Positions 7,963 through 17,357 of a DNA stretch of 64,000 nt are shown here, piece after piece (position 1 is the stretch's first letter; every line of letters begins with the position of its first letter). This stretch comes from Flavobacterium sp. ZT3R18 (GTDB taxonomy: Bacteria; Bacteroidota; Bacteroidia; Flavobacteriales; Flavobacteriaceae). The stretch spans positions 62,001 through 126,000 of the forward strand of contig NZ_VJZS01000012.1 of assembly GCF_007097385.1 (NCBI RefSeq), read 5' to 3'. The notes under the pieces were generated by a model. It made no database searches. It was not told the DNA's origin and saw nothing but the letters and a program-made list of their open reading frames with translations. The position numbers and the translations under genes were made by a program.

Positions 7963-9459
7963 ATGAAGTTAGAAGATATTGGTCATATTATAAATGACAT
8001 CGAAAAGAGATTTGCAGTTGATGAATGGGAAATTGACGGTATTAAATTTTGGCCTCTTATAAGAATAGAAAACTACAGTATATTGTCTTACCAAACAGTA
8101 AATTCTGGAGGAATAAAAACAAGATCATTAGGATATGTAGGAATGGTTTTGAAGGCTAAAATAAGAAGGCTAATAGCCATGACCTCAGATCTAAAAAATA
8201 ATGCAAGTTTAAAAAAAGTAGATATTTTGTTAAAAAGCGACGGTGTTTCTTTTACAAAACTGCACAATACTTGGTATGAAAAATTTTGTGATCCGATTGT
8301 AGATTACTACAAAAACACGTCTACATCCACATTACGGTTAGATGATGCTCATTATTTTTACTCGCCACGTTATTCACCTTCGATATTTATTCAAACAAAA
8401 ATAGATAATATTATTATCAAAGCCTTATTAATAAATAAGGTGATAAAAATAAAATTTGAAAAAGAAAATTGGGTAGATTATGAAAAATTCCTTGAAGATG
8501 GTTTTGCAAATAAAAATTTTGCCACATTGCCAGGTAAAGAAGTTGTTAGAGCCAAAGTTTATAAAATCAAGAAACTTAAAGCCTATTATATTAGTGTATT
8601 ACAAAAAACAAAACCGAGGTTAGCCCTTGTGGTTTCGTATTATTGTGATTCAAATATGGCATTCATACAAGCTTGTAATGATTTAGGGATTAAAACAATA
8701 GACATACAACATGGTGTTCAGGGGGAATTACATCTTGCTTATAGTAAGTGGGAAAAAGTTCCGAAAATTGGTTATGGGTTGTTACCAGATTATTTTTTGG
8801 TTTGGTCAGATGATGAAAAAGATATAATAGACACTTGGAATACCAATGTTATAAAGCATAAAGCGCTAATTAGCGGGAACATGTTTTCTGAAATTTGGAA
8901 AGATAATTCTAGTAGATTAGTCAAAGATTATGATGAAGCATTTAACAAAACAAAAAAGAATAATGTTGCCTCGATTTTAGTTACATTAAGTCCAGGTATG
9001 TGTACTGACGAATTGATGGGGGAAACATGGAAATTATTAAAAAACATCCAAAATCAATATGATTTATTTATTAGACTACATCCCGTTATGATGAGTGATA
9101 AATTTAAAATAATAAAAAAATTAAATGACAATGGGATTGTAAATTTCGAAATTGACATATGTTCAGTCATGCCTTTATATACTGTACTTAGAAACATTGA
9201 CATTCATATTACTGTACAGTCCACAGTTGTAATTGAAGCTTCTGAATTTGCAAAGCCTTCAATTATTACATCGGAGTATGGTGCTTCTTTATATAAAAAA
9301 TTAATTAAAAATAAATTAGCGTACTTTTGTGAAAATCATACAAAAATGAAGGATTTAATTGAAAATTTATTAGCAGTTAATACTCTTGTTATAGTTGATG
9401 AAAAACAACCTAAAAAAAATATTTTTGATAATCTAAATCAAATATTAAATGGAGAATAA
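7963..9459 (+). CDS. Uncharacterised protein, possible GT-B-type glycosyltransferase
   Basis: 498 aa, no signal peptide or membrane segment. I do not recognise the family. The second half has features of GT-B or capsule-synthesis proteins: TIDIQHGVQG at about residue 246, a predicted strand-loop FIRLHPVMM, and TVQSTVVIEASEFAKPSI, which resembles the nucleotide-sugar-binding end of GT-B folds. The first half is lysine-rich and unfamiliar. It starts 1 base after the GH56-like gene and overlaps hisH by 11 bases, so it is translationally linked to the amidino-sugar genes. Confidence 0.55.
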   Translation: MKLEDIGHIINDIEKRFAVDEWEIDGIKFWPLIRIENYSILSYQTVNSGGIKTRSLGYVGMVLKAKIRRLIAMTSDLKNNASLKKVDILLKSDGVSFTKLHNTWYEKFCDPIVDYYKNTSTSTLRLDDAHYFYSPRYSPSIFIQTKIDNIIIKALLINKVIKIKFEKENWVDYEKFLEDGFANKNFATLPGKEVVRAKVYKIKKLKAYYISVLQKTKPRLALVVSYYCDSNMAFIQACNDLGIKTIDIQHGVQGELHLAYSKWEKVPKIGYGLLPDYFLVWSDDEKDIIDTWNTNVIKHKALISGNMFSEIWKDNSSRLVKDYDEAFNKTKKNNVASILVTLSPGMCTDELMGETWKLLKNIQNQYDLFIRLHPVMMSDKFKIIKKLNDNGIVNFEIDICSVMPLYTVLRNIDIHITVQSTVVIEASEFAKPSIITSEYGASLYKKLIKNKLAYFCENHTKMKDLIENLLAVNTLVIVDEKQPKKNIFDNLNQILNGE

Positions 9460-10069
9460 TATAATTATTGTTGATTACGGTCTAGGCAATTTGAAGTCTA
9501 TTCAAAACATGTTAAAAAAAATTGGCTATAATGCGATTATTACAGCCGATAAGAAAGAAATAGAAAAGGCTTCTAAATTAATTCTCCCAGGAGTTGGATC
9601 TTTTGATGTAGCTATGAACAATATTTACTCAAATAACCTACAAGAATTGTTAGATAAAAAGGTATTAGTAGATAAAACACCTATTTTGGGTATTTGTTTA
9701 GGTATGCAAATTATGTGTAAGTCTAGCGAAGAAGGGAAAACTAAAGGTTTGAATTGGATAGACGCAGAGGTAGTAAAGTTTAAATTTGCAGATACCAAGT
9801 TTAAATCACCACATATGGGATGGAATGTAGTCAAACCTATTCATAGAAATTCTTTATTTAAAGACATAGATTTTGAGGAAATTAAATATTATCATGTACA
9901 CTCTTATTATGTAAATCTTAATGATATGAACGATGAACTTTGTAGTACAAATTATGAAAATAATTTTACGTCTGGATTTCAAAAGGGTAATATTTATGGT
10001 GTACAATTTCATCCAGAAAAAAGTCATAAATATGGATTTGAATTATTAAAGAATTTTGCTTCAATATAA
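9449..10069 (+). CDS. hisH: HisH-like glutamine amidotransferase for sugar amidination
   Basis: 206 aa class I glutaminase. The nucleophile Cys83 is in GICLGMQ and the catalytic His-x-Glu in QFHPEKSH near the C-terminus, so ammonia release from glutamine should be intact. In histidine synthesis HisH works with HisF; here it lies beside a HisF-like gene and a WbpG-like gene, the arrangement of P. aeruginosa O5, where the trio makes the acetamidino group of a ManNAc3NAcA derivative. The glycan role is preferred because no other his gene is present. Confidence 0.85.
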   Translation: MENNIIIVDYGLGNLKSIQNMLKKIGYNAIITADKKEIEKASKLILPGVGSFDVAMNNIYSNNLQELLDKKVLVDKTPILGICLGMQIMCKSSEEGKTKGLNWIDAEVVKFKFADTKFKSPHMGWNVVKPIHRNSLFKDIDFEEIKYYHVHSYYVNLNDMNDELCSTNYENNFTSGFQKGNIYGVQFHPEKSHKYGFELLKNFASI

Positions 10070-10070
10070 A

Positions 10071-10832
10071 ATGCTTAAAACAAGAATAATACCTAGTTTA
10101 CTCCTTAGAGGGGACGGCTTAGTTAAGACCAAAAAATTTAGTTCGCCGACCTATGTTGGGGATCCTATAAATGCGATAAAAATCTTTAATGATAAAGAAG
10201 TTGATGAACTTATATTTTTAGATATAACAGCAACAAAAGAGAACAGAGAGCCCAATTTGAAACTAATAGAAGAAATAGCTGGAGAATGTTTTATGCCGCT
10301 AAGTTACGGAGGGGGGATTAGATCAATTTCTGATATTGAAAAAATTTTGAAAATAGGAGTTGAAAAAATTGTAATTAATTCATATGCTGTTGAGAATCCT
10401 GATTTTATAAAAGAAGCTTCTCTAGTATTTGGAAGCTCTACAATTGTAGTTTCGATTGATTATAAAAAAGATATATTTGGTAAAAATTTTGTTTATTCAA
10501 AATCAGGAACGAAGAGGCATAAAATTAGTCCTTTAGATTTTTGTAAAATTGCAGAAGATATGGGGGCTGGTGAAATCATGCTTAATTCTATAGCAAGAGA
10601 CGGACAAATGCAAGGGTATGATATAAATTTTTTGAATACAGTTGTAAATAATGTTTCTATTCCTGTAATTGGTTGTGGAGGTGCGGGTAATCTCAATGAT
10701 ATAAAAAATTTAGTTGATTTTACAAATATAGCGGCAGTGGCTGCGGGTAGTTTATTCGTTTTTCACGGCCCGCATAAAGCTGTATTAATAAATTACCCAA
10801 ATCAAATTGAACTTAAAAAGATATTAAAATAA
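10071..10832 (+). CDS. hisF: HisF-like cyclase subunit for sugar amidination
   Basis: 253 aa from the ATG at 10071; an upstream TTG at 10056 lies inside hisH. The (beta/alpha)8 HisF fold is evident, with GGGIRS and GCGGAGN phosphate-binding loops and the second catalytic Asp retained in VVSIDYKKD. The first catalytic Asp of true HisF (residue 11) is replaced by Leu in IIPSLLLRGDG, as is typical of polysaccharide-cluster HisF2 proteins. It likely delivers HisH-generated ammonia for acetamidino formation. Confidence 0.85.
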   Translation: MLKTRIIPSLLLRGDGLVKTKKFSSPTYVGDPINAIKIFNDKEVDELIFLDITATKENREPNLKLIEEIAGECFMPLSYGGGIRSISDIEKILKIGVEKIVINSYAVENPDFIKEASLVFGSSTIVVSIDYKKDIFGKNFVYSKSGTKRHKISPLDFCKIAEDMGAGEIMLNSIARDGQMQGYDINFLNTVVNNVSIPVIGCGGAGNLNDIKNLVDFTNIAAVAAGSLFVFHGPHKAVLINYPNQIELKKILK

Positions 10833-10833
10833 G

Positions 10834-11952
10834 ATGATAAAAGATAGCGGATATAAAATTTGTAATAGATGTATAATGGATACCACAGACTCAGATATTG
10901 TTTTTGATGAGCAAGGTATTTGTAACCATTGTAAAAGGGCAGAGACTCTAATAAAGGAACGTACTTTTGAAGATTTGGAAGAAAGAGAAAGAAAATTATT
11001 AGCATTAGTAGAAAAAATAAAAACGGACGGTAAAGGTAAAAAATATGATTGTGTAATCGGTGTAAGTGGTGGTGTTGATAGCACGTATGTAGCCTATGAA
11101 GTATTGAGATTAGGTCTTAAACCACTTGCAATTCATTTGGATAATGGTTGGAATTCGGAATTAGCTGTTAGTAATATTGAAAAAACTTTAAATAATCTAG
11201 GTATTGACTTGTTTACTTATGTTATCGATTGGGAGGAGTTTAAAGATTTACAGTTAGCCTTCTTGAAAGCATCTACTCCTGACGGCGAAGTGCCTACAGA
11301 TCATGCTATTATTTCTATTCTTTATAAAATGGCTAGCAAGTATAATGTTAAGTACATTTTAAATGGTGTTAATTTTGCAACAGAATCTATTCTTCCCTTG
11401 AAATGGGGATATGGTTATTATGATTATAAATATATTAGCGCAGTACAAAAGAAATTCGGAGAGAAGAAAATTAAAACCTATCCACACTTTGGGTTGGTTA
11501 AACTTTTCTACTACATGAAAATTAAAAAAATAAAATTTGTGCCATTTTTAGATTATGTTGATTATAAAAAAGCAGATGCTATGGAAATTATACAATCCAA
11601 ATTGGGATGGGTTTATTACGGCGGAAAGCATTATGAATCAATTTATACAAGGTTTTTTCAAGCATATATTTTACCTAATAAATTTAATATTGATAAAAGG
11701 AAAGGTCATTTGTCTAGTTTAATTGTATCCAATCAAATAACAAGATCTGAAGCTCTCGAGGAGTTAAATAAAGCTATTTGTGAAGAAAGTATGTTAAAGA
11801 ATGATTACGAGTATACACTTAAAAAGTTTGGATTAACAAAAGAGAATTTTGATGCCATTATGAAATCCAAAACTAAAACTTTTGAAGATTATCCTAATCA
11901 GTTTCAATTGTTTGAAAAATTAAAAAAAGTAAGAAATAGGTTTAAAATTTAG
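10834..11952 (+). CDS. wbpG: N-acetyl sugar amidotransferase (WbpG/PseA family)
   Basis: 372 aa. Two CxxC pairs (Cys10/13 and Cys30/33) form a probable zinc knuckle, followed by the PP-loop ATP pyrophosphatase motif SGGVDS at 78-83. The family activates an N-acetyl group with ATP and replaces its oxygen with ammonia to give acetamidino (N-acetimidoyl) sugars. It begins 1 base after hisF. With the four enzymes at 361-5626 the expected target is the 3-N-acetyl of a diacetamido-uronic acid; a PseA-like role on a nonulosonic acid is the alternative. Confidence 0.88.
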   Translation: MIKDSGYKICNRCIMDTTDSDIVFDEQGICNHCKRAETLIKERTFEDLEERERKLLALVEKIKTDGKGKKYDCVIGVSGGVDSTYVAYEVLRLGLKPLAIHLDNGWNSELAVSNIEKTLNNLGIDLFTYVIDWEEFKDLQLAFLKASTPDGEVPTDHAIISILYKMASKYNVKYILNGVNFATESILPLKWGYGYYDYKYISAVQKKFGEKKIKTYPHFGLVKLFYYMKIKKIKFVPFLDYVDYKKADAMEIIQSKLGWVYYGGKHYESIYTRFFQAYILPNKFNIDKRKGHLSSLIVSNQITRSEALEELNKAICEESMLKNDYEYTLKKFGLTKENFDAIMKSKTKTFEDYPNQFQLFEKLKKVRNRFKI

Positions 11953-11981
11953 TTGTCTTAAATTTTTAAAATTTAATTTTG
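11953..11981 (+). promoter_or_regulatory. Predicted Bacteroidota-type promoter for the wzy-like gene
   Basis: TTG at 11953-11955 and TAATTTTG (TAnnTTTG) at 11974-11981, separated by 18 bases, match the primary sigma-factor promoter of Flavobacteriia. Transcription would begin about 12 bases before the ATG at 12001. This gives the polymerase gene a start of its own within the long operon. Confidence 0.6.
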
Positions 11982-12000
11982 TTTACATTTATAACTTTAT

Positions 12001-13062
12001 ATGTTTAAAAAAAGTGTATTATTAAGTAATCTTTATTTATGGTTATTTTTTATTTTCTGTCTTATATTTTTATACACTATTGGTATAGACGCAATGAAAG
12101 GGAATATTGATTTTGAATTCTATGCAGATACTGAGACGTATATGAGTATTTCAGAAGAAAATTATTCTTTTCAAGAAATTTTATTAATTAACCCTAATTT
12201 AATAGGACCATACACTATTCTGAGGCTCTTAGGCAATAGTTATTATTTTGTTTTTTTTTTAAATTTCTTGATTTTTTCTTATTTTTTTTTAAAACTGACT
12301 AAGTTGTATGATTTAAATAGAAATCTTCTTTTAGTTTTGTTAATTATTAGTCCAATAATGTTTGGAAGTTTAATAGGTATTAATAAAGAAATTTTTTCAG
12401 TATTAGTAATAGCTTTAATGTTGGTATATCATAAAAAGCAAAAATATATTTATATATTTTTAGCTTTTTTACTTGCGTTTTTGGTAAGATGGCAAATGGC
12501 TTTGTTTGTATTGGTATATACAGTAATGACAAGTAAATTTAATCCAATTAAAGATAAATTTTTTTTAAATGTCTTTGTCTTTTTAGCGTTAGTGTCCATA
12601 TTATATCCACTTAATTTAAGTTCGTTTGAGGATATAGATAGTGTTGCAAGTGAGGCTAGGGATAATAAAGTAGAAGGCAGTGGATTGTTTTCAATTTTAA
12701 TTTCTATACAAAATTATCCATTTGGATACCTAATAGTCTTTATACCCAAAGCGCTTTTTCTTTTAGGAGGTATTTTATTTAGGTTTTATAAAGTATTCGA
12801 TTTTAGTGATATTTATAATAATTTATTTATTTTCATACAAAGCTTGTTGTCAATTATATTGCTTGTTCAGATTGTAAGAAAAAAAATATCCATACATAAC
12901 CATTTTATTTATATGGGGGTTTTGTATTGTATAATATTTTGTTTATCTCCAATTTATGCTCCTCGATACTTGTTTCCATGCTATATATTTATGGCTTTGG
13001 CATTATCGGAAAGAAAATTTACAGATTTATCTTTAGATCAATCAGAACCCATCATTAATTAA
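12001..13062 (+). CDS. wzy: O-antigen/capsule polymerase candidate (Wzy/EpsG-like)
   Basis: 353 aa integral membrane protein with roughly nine or ten hydrophobic segments. The IGINKEIFSVL stretch after the fourth segment and the basic-aromatic LVRWQMALF are typical of EpsG/Wzy-type proteins. It would join flipped repeat units in the periplasm. Two long T runs lie in the coding sequence (about ten Ts near 12251-12260, nine near 12282-12290), both currently in frame. Wzy proteins are poorly conserved, so the call rests on topology and neighbours. Confidence 0.65.
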   Translation: MFKKSVLLSNLYLWLFFIFCLIFLYTIGIDAMKGNIDFEFYADTETYMSISEENYSFQEILLINPNLIGPYTILRLLGNSYYFVFFLNFLIFSYFFLKLTKLYDLNRNLLLVLLIISPIMFGSLIGINKEIFSVLVIALMLVYHKKQKYIYIFLAFLLAFLVRWQMALFVLVYTVMTSKFNPIKDKFFLNVFVFLALVSILYPLNLSSFEDIDSVASEARDNKVEGSGLFSILISIQNYPFGYLIVFIPKALFLLGGILFRFYKVFDFSDIYNNLFIFIQSLLSIILLVQIVRKKISIHNHFIYMGVLYCIIFCLSPIYAPRYLFPCYIFMALALSERKFTDLSLDQSEPIIN

Positions 13063-13090
13063 AAGCTACAGTAAAATAAACACCCATTAT

Positions 13091-14320
13091 ATGATTTCTC
13101 AACCCATAAAGGTATTATTCATCCACCATTCTGGAGTATTTGGTGGGGCTTCTAGAAGTTTATTAGAATTAATAAAATCTTTTCCGGAGAACTCAGTTGA
13201 CCCTGTTGTTTTATTACCGATAGGTTCTGCAAGTCTAGCATTTGATTCTCAGAATATAAAAACTATAAAAACTATAAAAACTAGTAGTATCGCTCAATTT
13301 GATAATACTAGTTATGGTCATTATAGAGGATTTAGATGGCTAGTTATTTTAAGGGAATTGTTTTTGCTTCCATCAACTTTTATTGCAATAAAAAAAGCCA
13401 AAAAAGAATCTCTTATTGATTTCGATTTAATACATATCAATGAAATCACAAACCTGCCTTCGGTTCTATTTGCTAGTAAGATTTTCAAGAAGCCTATAGT
13501 TTTGCATATTCGCTCTCTTCAAAGGAGTCCTAAGAGTATTAGAAACAAAATAATTTATAAAATTTTAAAAAAATATGTAAAAATAAGCATAGCTATTGAC
13601 GAAACAGTTGCGAAATCATTGCCTCATGATTTGCCTAAAAAAATAATACATAACGGATTTGACCCTTTATCTTCATTGAACGATAATGATGAAAATGTCA
13701 AAAATAGTATAATAAAATTAAAAGGAAAACTGAAAGTAGTTATTGTGGGGAATCTATTATTCATGAAAGGGATAGTAGAATTTGTAAAAGCCGCAAAATT
13801 AGCAAAGGATAATAATCTTATGATAGATTTTATAATTGTAGGAGATAAACCAGCAGAGAAAAAAGGGGTTTTGTCTTTTTTACTTAAGATTTTTGGACTG
13901 TCTCATGATGCCAAACAATTTGTACTTGATTATATAGAAAAGCATCAGCTTCAAGATTTTGTACATTTAATAAAATTTACTTCAAATATCACTAGTGTTT
14001 ATGATAATATAGATGTTTTGTGTTTTCCATCTCATTTAAATGCAGTTGGGAGGCCAGTTTTTGAAGCTGCATTTTTGAGTAAGCCCAGTATTGTAGCGAT
14101 AAAAGACCCTATGAGAGATACGGTAATTCATATGCAAACGGGACTCTGTATTGAAGAAAAAAAACCAGAGGAATTATTCAATGCAATTAAATATATGCAT
14201 GATCACCCTATTGAACGTAACCTAATGGGACACAATTCACTTTTGTTAGCAGAAGAGAATTTCAATATAAAAAATAACGCAAATAAAACTCTTCAGGTTT
14301 ATAATGACCTATTAATGTAA
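13091..14320 (+). CDS. Glycosyltransferase family 4
   Basis: 409 aa GT-B protein. The N-terminal loop HHSGVFGGASRSL (residues 11-23) is the donor/acceptor glycine loop of GT4, and the C-terminal half has VVIVGNLLFMKGI and FPSHLNAVGRPVFEAAFLSKP, holding the EX7E-type motif. It adds one sugar of the repeat unit on the cytoplasmic face. The linkage is unknown. A short near-repeat (IKTIKTIKT) marks residues around 57-65. Confidence 0.85.
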   Translation: MISQPIKVLFIHHSGVFGGASRSLLELIKSFPENSVDPVVLLPIGSASLAFDSQNIKTIKTIKTSSIAQFDNTSYGHYRGFRWLVILRELFLLPSTFIAIKKAKKESLIDFDLIHINEITNLPSVLFASKIFKKPIVLHIRSLQRSPKSIRNKIIYKILKKYVKISIAIDETVAKSLPHDLPKKIIHNGFDPLSSLNDNDENVKNSIIKLKGKLKVVIVGNLLFMKGIVEFVKAAKLAKDNNLMIDFIIVGDKPAEKKGVLSFLLKIFGLSHDAKQFVLDYIEKHQLQDFVHLIKFTSNITSVYDNIDVLCFPSHLNAVGRPVFEAAFLSKPSIVAIKDPMRDTVIHMQTGLCIEEKKPEELFNAIKYMHDHPIERNLMGHNSLLLAEENFNIKNNANKTLQVYNDLLM

Positions 14321-14330
14321 ATTTATAAAA

Positions 14331-15362
14331 ATGTTTAAAAACAAAATTCTCCTTATAACTGGTGGTACTGGATCCTTCGGAAACGCCGTGTTGAATCGTT
14401 TTCTTCATACAGATCACTTTAAAGAAATTCGTATTTTTTCTCGTGATGAGAAGAAACAAGATGATATGCGTAATCAGTTGAAAAATGATAAACTTAAGTT
14501 TTACATAGGGGATGTTCGCGATTATAATAGTGTAGAGCGTGCGATGCGTGGAGTAGATTATGTATTTCATGCAGCTGCCTTAAAGCAGGTGCCTTCTTGT
14601 GAGTTTTTTCCGTTGGAAGCGACAAAAACCAATGTTTTTGGGACTCAGAATGTAATTGATGCCGCCGGAGCTAATAAAGTAATGAAAGTAATTTGTTTGA
14701 GTACAGACAAAGCGGCTTATCCTATTAATGCTATGGGAATCTCTAAAGCATTGATGGAAAAAGTTGCTGTAGCAGCTTCAAGAAATTTATCTGATACGAC
14801 AGTTTGTTTAACCCGTTATGGGAATGTGATGGCGTCTAGAGGTTCTGTGATTCCATTGTTTTTAAAACAAATTAAAGAGGGGAATCCAATTACGATTACG
14901 GATCCAAATATGACGCGTTTCCTGATGTCATTGGATGAAGCTGTAGAACTAGTGTTGTTCGCTTTTGAGCATGGTAAACCAGGAGATTTGTTTGTCAACA
15001 AAGCACCTGCGGGAACTATTGGAGATTTGGCACAAGCCTTGAAAGAATTGTGTAAGGCAGATACCGAAATCAAGATTATCGGTACTCGTCACGGGGAGAA
15101 ATTGTACGAAACCTTGTGTACCCGTGAGGAGATGGCAAAGGCTGAGGATATGGGGGAATTCTATAGAATTGCTGCGGATAACCGTGATTTGAATTATGCA
15201 CAATATTTCTCGGAAGGAGAAGAAGAAATTGCAACAGCGGAGGATTATCATTCTCACAATACAGAACAACTGGGTGTAGAAGGAATGAAAAAATTATTGG
15301 CTACATTGCCTTTAATCAGAAAAGAGATTTTTGGGGAAGATGTTGTTCAGATGCCTGGATAG
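14331..15362 (+). CDS. fnlA: UDP-GlcNAc 4,6-dehydratase/5-epimerase (FnlA/CapE type)
   Basis: 343 aa SDR enzyme. The NAD motif TGGTGSFG is at residues 10-17; the active site STDKAAYPINAMGISK carries Met where most SDRs have Tyr, as in FlaA1/CapE-type dehydratases. It makes UDP-2-acetamido-2,6-dideoxy-L-hexos-4-ulose. The GC-richer, smoother codon use here is like that of the rfb genes. It heads a set with the C2 epimerase and reductase that follow, which together make UDP-L-FucNAc or UDP-L-QuiNAc. Confidence 0.9.
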   Translation: MFKNKILLITGGTGSFGNAVLNRFLHTDHFKEIRIFSRDEKKQDDMRNQLKNDKLKFYIGDVRDYNSVERAMRGVDYVFHAAALKQVPSCEFFPLEATKTNVFGTQNVIDAAGANKVMKVICLSTDKAAYPINAMGISKALMEKVAVAASRNLSDTTVCLTRYGNVMASRGSVIPLFLKQIKEGNPITITDPNMTRFLMSLDEAVELVLFAFEHGKPGDLFVNKAPAGTIGDLAQALKELCKADTEIKIIGTRHGEKLYETLCTREEMAKAEDMGEFYRIAADNRDLNYAQYFSEGEEEIATAEDYHSHNTEQLGVEGMKKLLATLPLIRKEIFGEDVVQMPG

Positions 15363-15382
15363 GAATTGTATAAAAAAATAAA

Positions 15383-16504
15383 ATGAAAAAAATAAAATTA
15401 GCAACGATTATCGGGACTCGTCCTGAAATCATTAGACTGGCGGAGTGTATTAAGCTTTGTGATAAATATTTTGAGCATATAGTGATTCATACAGGTCAGA
15501 ATTATGATTATGAATTGAATGAAATCTTTTTTGAAGATTTAGAATTGCGAAAACCAGATTTTTTCTTAAACGTAGCAGGAAAGCACTTGGGAGAAACCAT
15601 AGGGAATGTAATATCTAAATCGTATGAAGTTCTTGCAAGTGAAATACCTGATGCTTTGTTGGTTTTGGGGGATACAAATAGTGTGTTGAGTACTATTGCA
15701 GCCAAAAGATTAAAGATTCCTATATTTCACATGGAATCAGGTAATAGATGTTTTGATCAAAATGTTCCAGAAGAGATAAACAGAAAAATATCAGACCATA
15801 TATCAGACATCAATCTAACTTATACAGAGCACAGTAGAAGATATCTTCTGAGTGAAGGTTTTAGAAAAGACCATGTATTTGTAACAGGTTCTCCTTTATA
15901 TGAAGTTTTAAAAAAGAACGAAGTTAAAATTCAAGGTTCTACGGTTTTAGAAAACTTGAAATTAGAACAAGGGAAATACATTGTTGTAAGTGCTCATAGA
16001 GAGGAAAACATAGATTTAAAAAATAATTTTGAAATTTTGGCAGAGTCTTTGAATGCTGTTGCTGAAAAGTATCAAATGCCAATAATATTTTCTACTCATC
16101 CAAGAACAAAAAAGAGAATGGAGAGTTCAAAGATTGTATTCAACCCACTCATAAAAAGTGTAGCTCCATTAGGTTTTTTCGATTATGTTAAGATGCAACA
16201 AAATGCTTTTGTAGTACTTTCGGATAGTGGTACTATTAGTGAAGAAGCAGCAATGATGGGTTTTCCAGCAGTTAGTATTAGGACAAGCACTGAAAGACCA
16301 GAGGCAATTGATGCAGGGACAATTGTATTAGGAGGCGTAAGTAAAGATAGTATGCTTAATGCTATTGAAATTACAACAGGACTTTCTGTAAATAGTAATT
16401 CTCAATTGCCAGTAGAGTACTTAGTAACCAATACTTCGGAAAGAATTGTTAAAGTAATTCAGAGTTATACCCCTATAGTGAATAAAGTTATTTGGGATAA
16501 ATAA
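15383..16504 (+). CDS. UDP-amino-sugar 2-epimerase (FnlC/WbjD/QnlB type)
   Basis: 373 aa, non-hydrolysing WecB-fold epimerase. GTRPEIIRL opens the protein, and HMESGNRCFDQNVPEEINRK in the middle and SDSGTISEEA near residue 270 are family signatures. The HMESGNRCFD form, rather than the HVEAGLR of WecB, is what FnlC/WbjD/CapG show. It should epimerise C2 of the reduced L-sugar, giving UDP-L-FucNAc or UDP-L-QuiNAc. It could also act as the missing WbpI, but its place favours the FnlA pathway. Confidence 0.85.
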   Translation: MKKIKLATIIGTRPEIIRLAECIKLCDKYFEHIVIHTGQNYDYELNEIFFEDLELRKPDFFLNVAGKHLGETIGNVISKSYEVLASEIPDALLVLGDTNSVLSTIAAKRLKIPIFHMESGNRCFDQNVPEEINRKISDHISDINLTYTEHSRRYLLSEGFRKDHVFVTGSPLYEVLKKNEVKIQGSTVLENLKLEQGKYIVVSAHREENIDLKNNFEILAESLNAVAEKYQMPIIFSTHPRTKKRMESSKIVFNPLIKSVAPLGFFDYVKMQQNAFVVLSDSGTISEEAAMMGFPAVSIRTSTERPEAIDAGTIVLGGVSKDSMLNAIEITTGLSVNSNSQLPVEYLVTNTSERIVKVIQSYTPIVNKVIWDK

Positions 16505-16511
16505 TAAAAAA

Positions 16512-17357
16512 ATGAAAAGAATATTAGTAATTGGGATAAAAGGTATGGCTGGACACGTTGTGTTTAAGTCTTTACCTTTATTAGGAGATTATGAAGTTTA
16601 CGGTATTGCCAGAAATGTGGAACAAACCGACCGTATTTTTAACTTAGACATTAGTAATACAGCTGAGTTAGATAAAATTATAGATCAAGGATTTGATGTG
16701 ATAATAAATTGTATCGGAATTTTAAATAAGGATGCTGAGAATAATCCACACAAAGCAGTATGGTTTAATAGCTATTTCCCTCATTATCTCGAAGCAGTTA
16801 CAAAAAACACGAAAACGAAAGTGATTAGTATTAGTACGGATTGTGTTTTTTCGGGAAAAAGAGGAGCGTATTCAGAAAATGATTTTAAGGATGGTGAAGG
16901 TTTCTATGCAGTGTCTAAATCGTTAGGGGAAATAAATAACGAGAAGGATTTAACGATTAGAACTTCTATTATAGGACCAGAATTGAATAAAGAGGGAATA
17001 GGATTGTTTCATTGGTTTATGCAACAGACGAATGAAGTGAGTGGTTATTCACAAGCTTTTTGGTCAGGAATCACTACTATTGAATTAGCAAAAGTTATAA
17101 ATCAAGCGATTCGACAAGACATAAAAGGTTTAATTGTTGTGGCTGGTCAAGCTAAAATTGATAAGTATAGCTTGTTAAAACTGTTTAATAAAGTTTTCAG
17201 AAGTGATTCATTGATTGTTTCAGAAAATTCTAAATATAAGGTCGATAAAAGTATGCACAGTTCGAGAATCGACTTTGATTACAATGTACCATCGTATGAT
17301 GAAATGATTTTGGAGATGAAGCAGTGGATTGACACTAGTAATTATGATTATAATTGA
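16512..17357 (+). CDS. UDP-4-keto-L-sugar reductase, RmlD-like SDR (WbvR/QnlA type)
   Basis: 281 aa, Rossmann motif GIKGMAGHVVF near residues 8-18 and catalytic Tyr132-x3-Lys136. The Fnl/Wbj/Cap reductase of the L-FucNAc pathway (CapF, WbjC) is about 370 aa with a C-terminal cupin that epimerises C3. This protein stops after the SDR domain and instead resembles the RmlD-like WbvR/QnlA reductases of the UDP-L-RhaNAc to UDP-L-QuiNAc route. It ends in a TGATG overlap with the next gene. Confidence 0.8.
   Translation: MKRILVIGIKGMAGHVVFKSLPLLGDYEVYGIARNVEQTDRIFNLDISNTAELDKIIDQGFDVIINCIGILNKDAENNPHKAVWFNSYFPHYLEAVTKNTKTKVISISTDCVFSGKRGAYSENDFKDGEGFYAVSKSLGEINNEKDLTIRTSIIGPELNKEGIGLFHWFMQQTNEVSGYSQAFWSGITTIELAKVINQAIRQDIKGLIVVAGQAKIDKYSLLKLFNKVFRSDSLIVSENSKYKVDKSMHSSRIDFDYNVPSYDEMILEMKQWIDTSNYDYN

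Noticed and set aside
9449..10832. hisH and hisF as histidine biosynthesis genes
   Set aside because: No other his gene is near, the HisF copy lacks its first catalytic Asp, and a WbpG-type gene follows directly.
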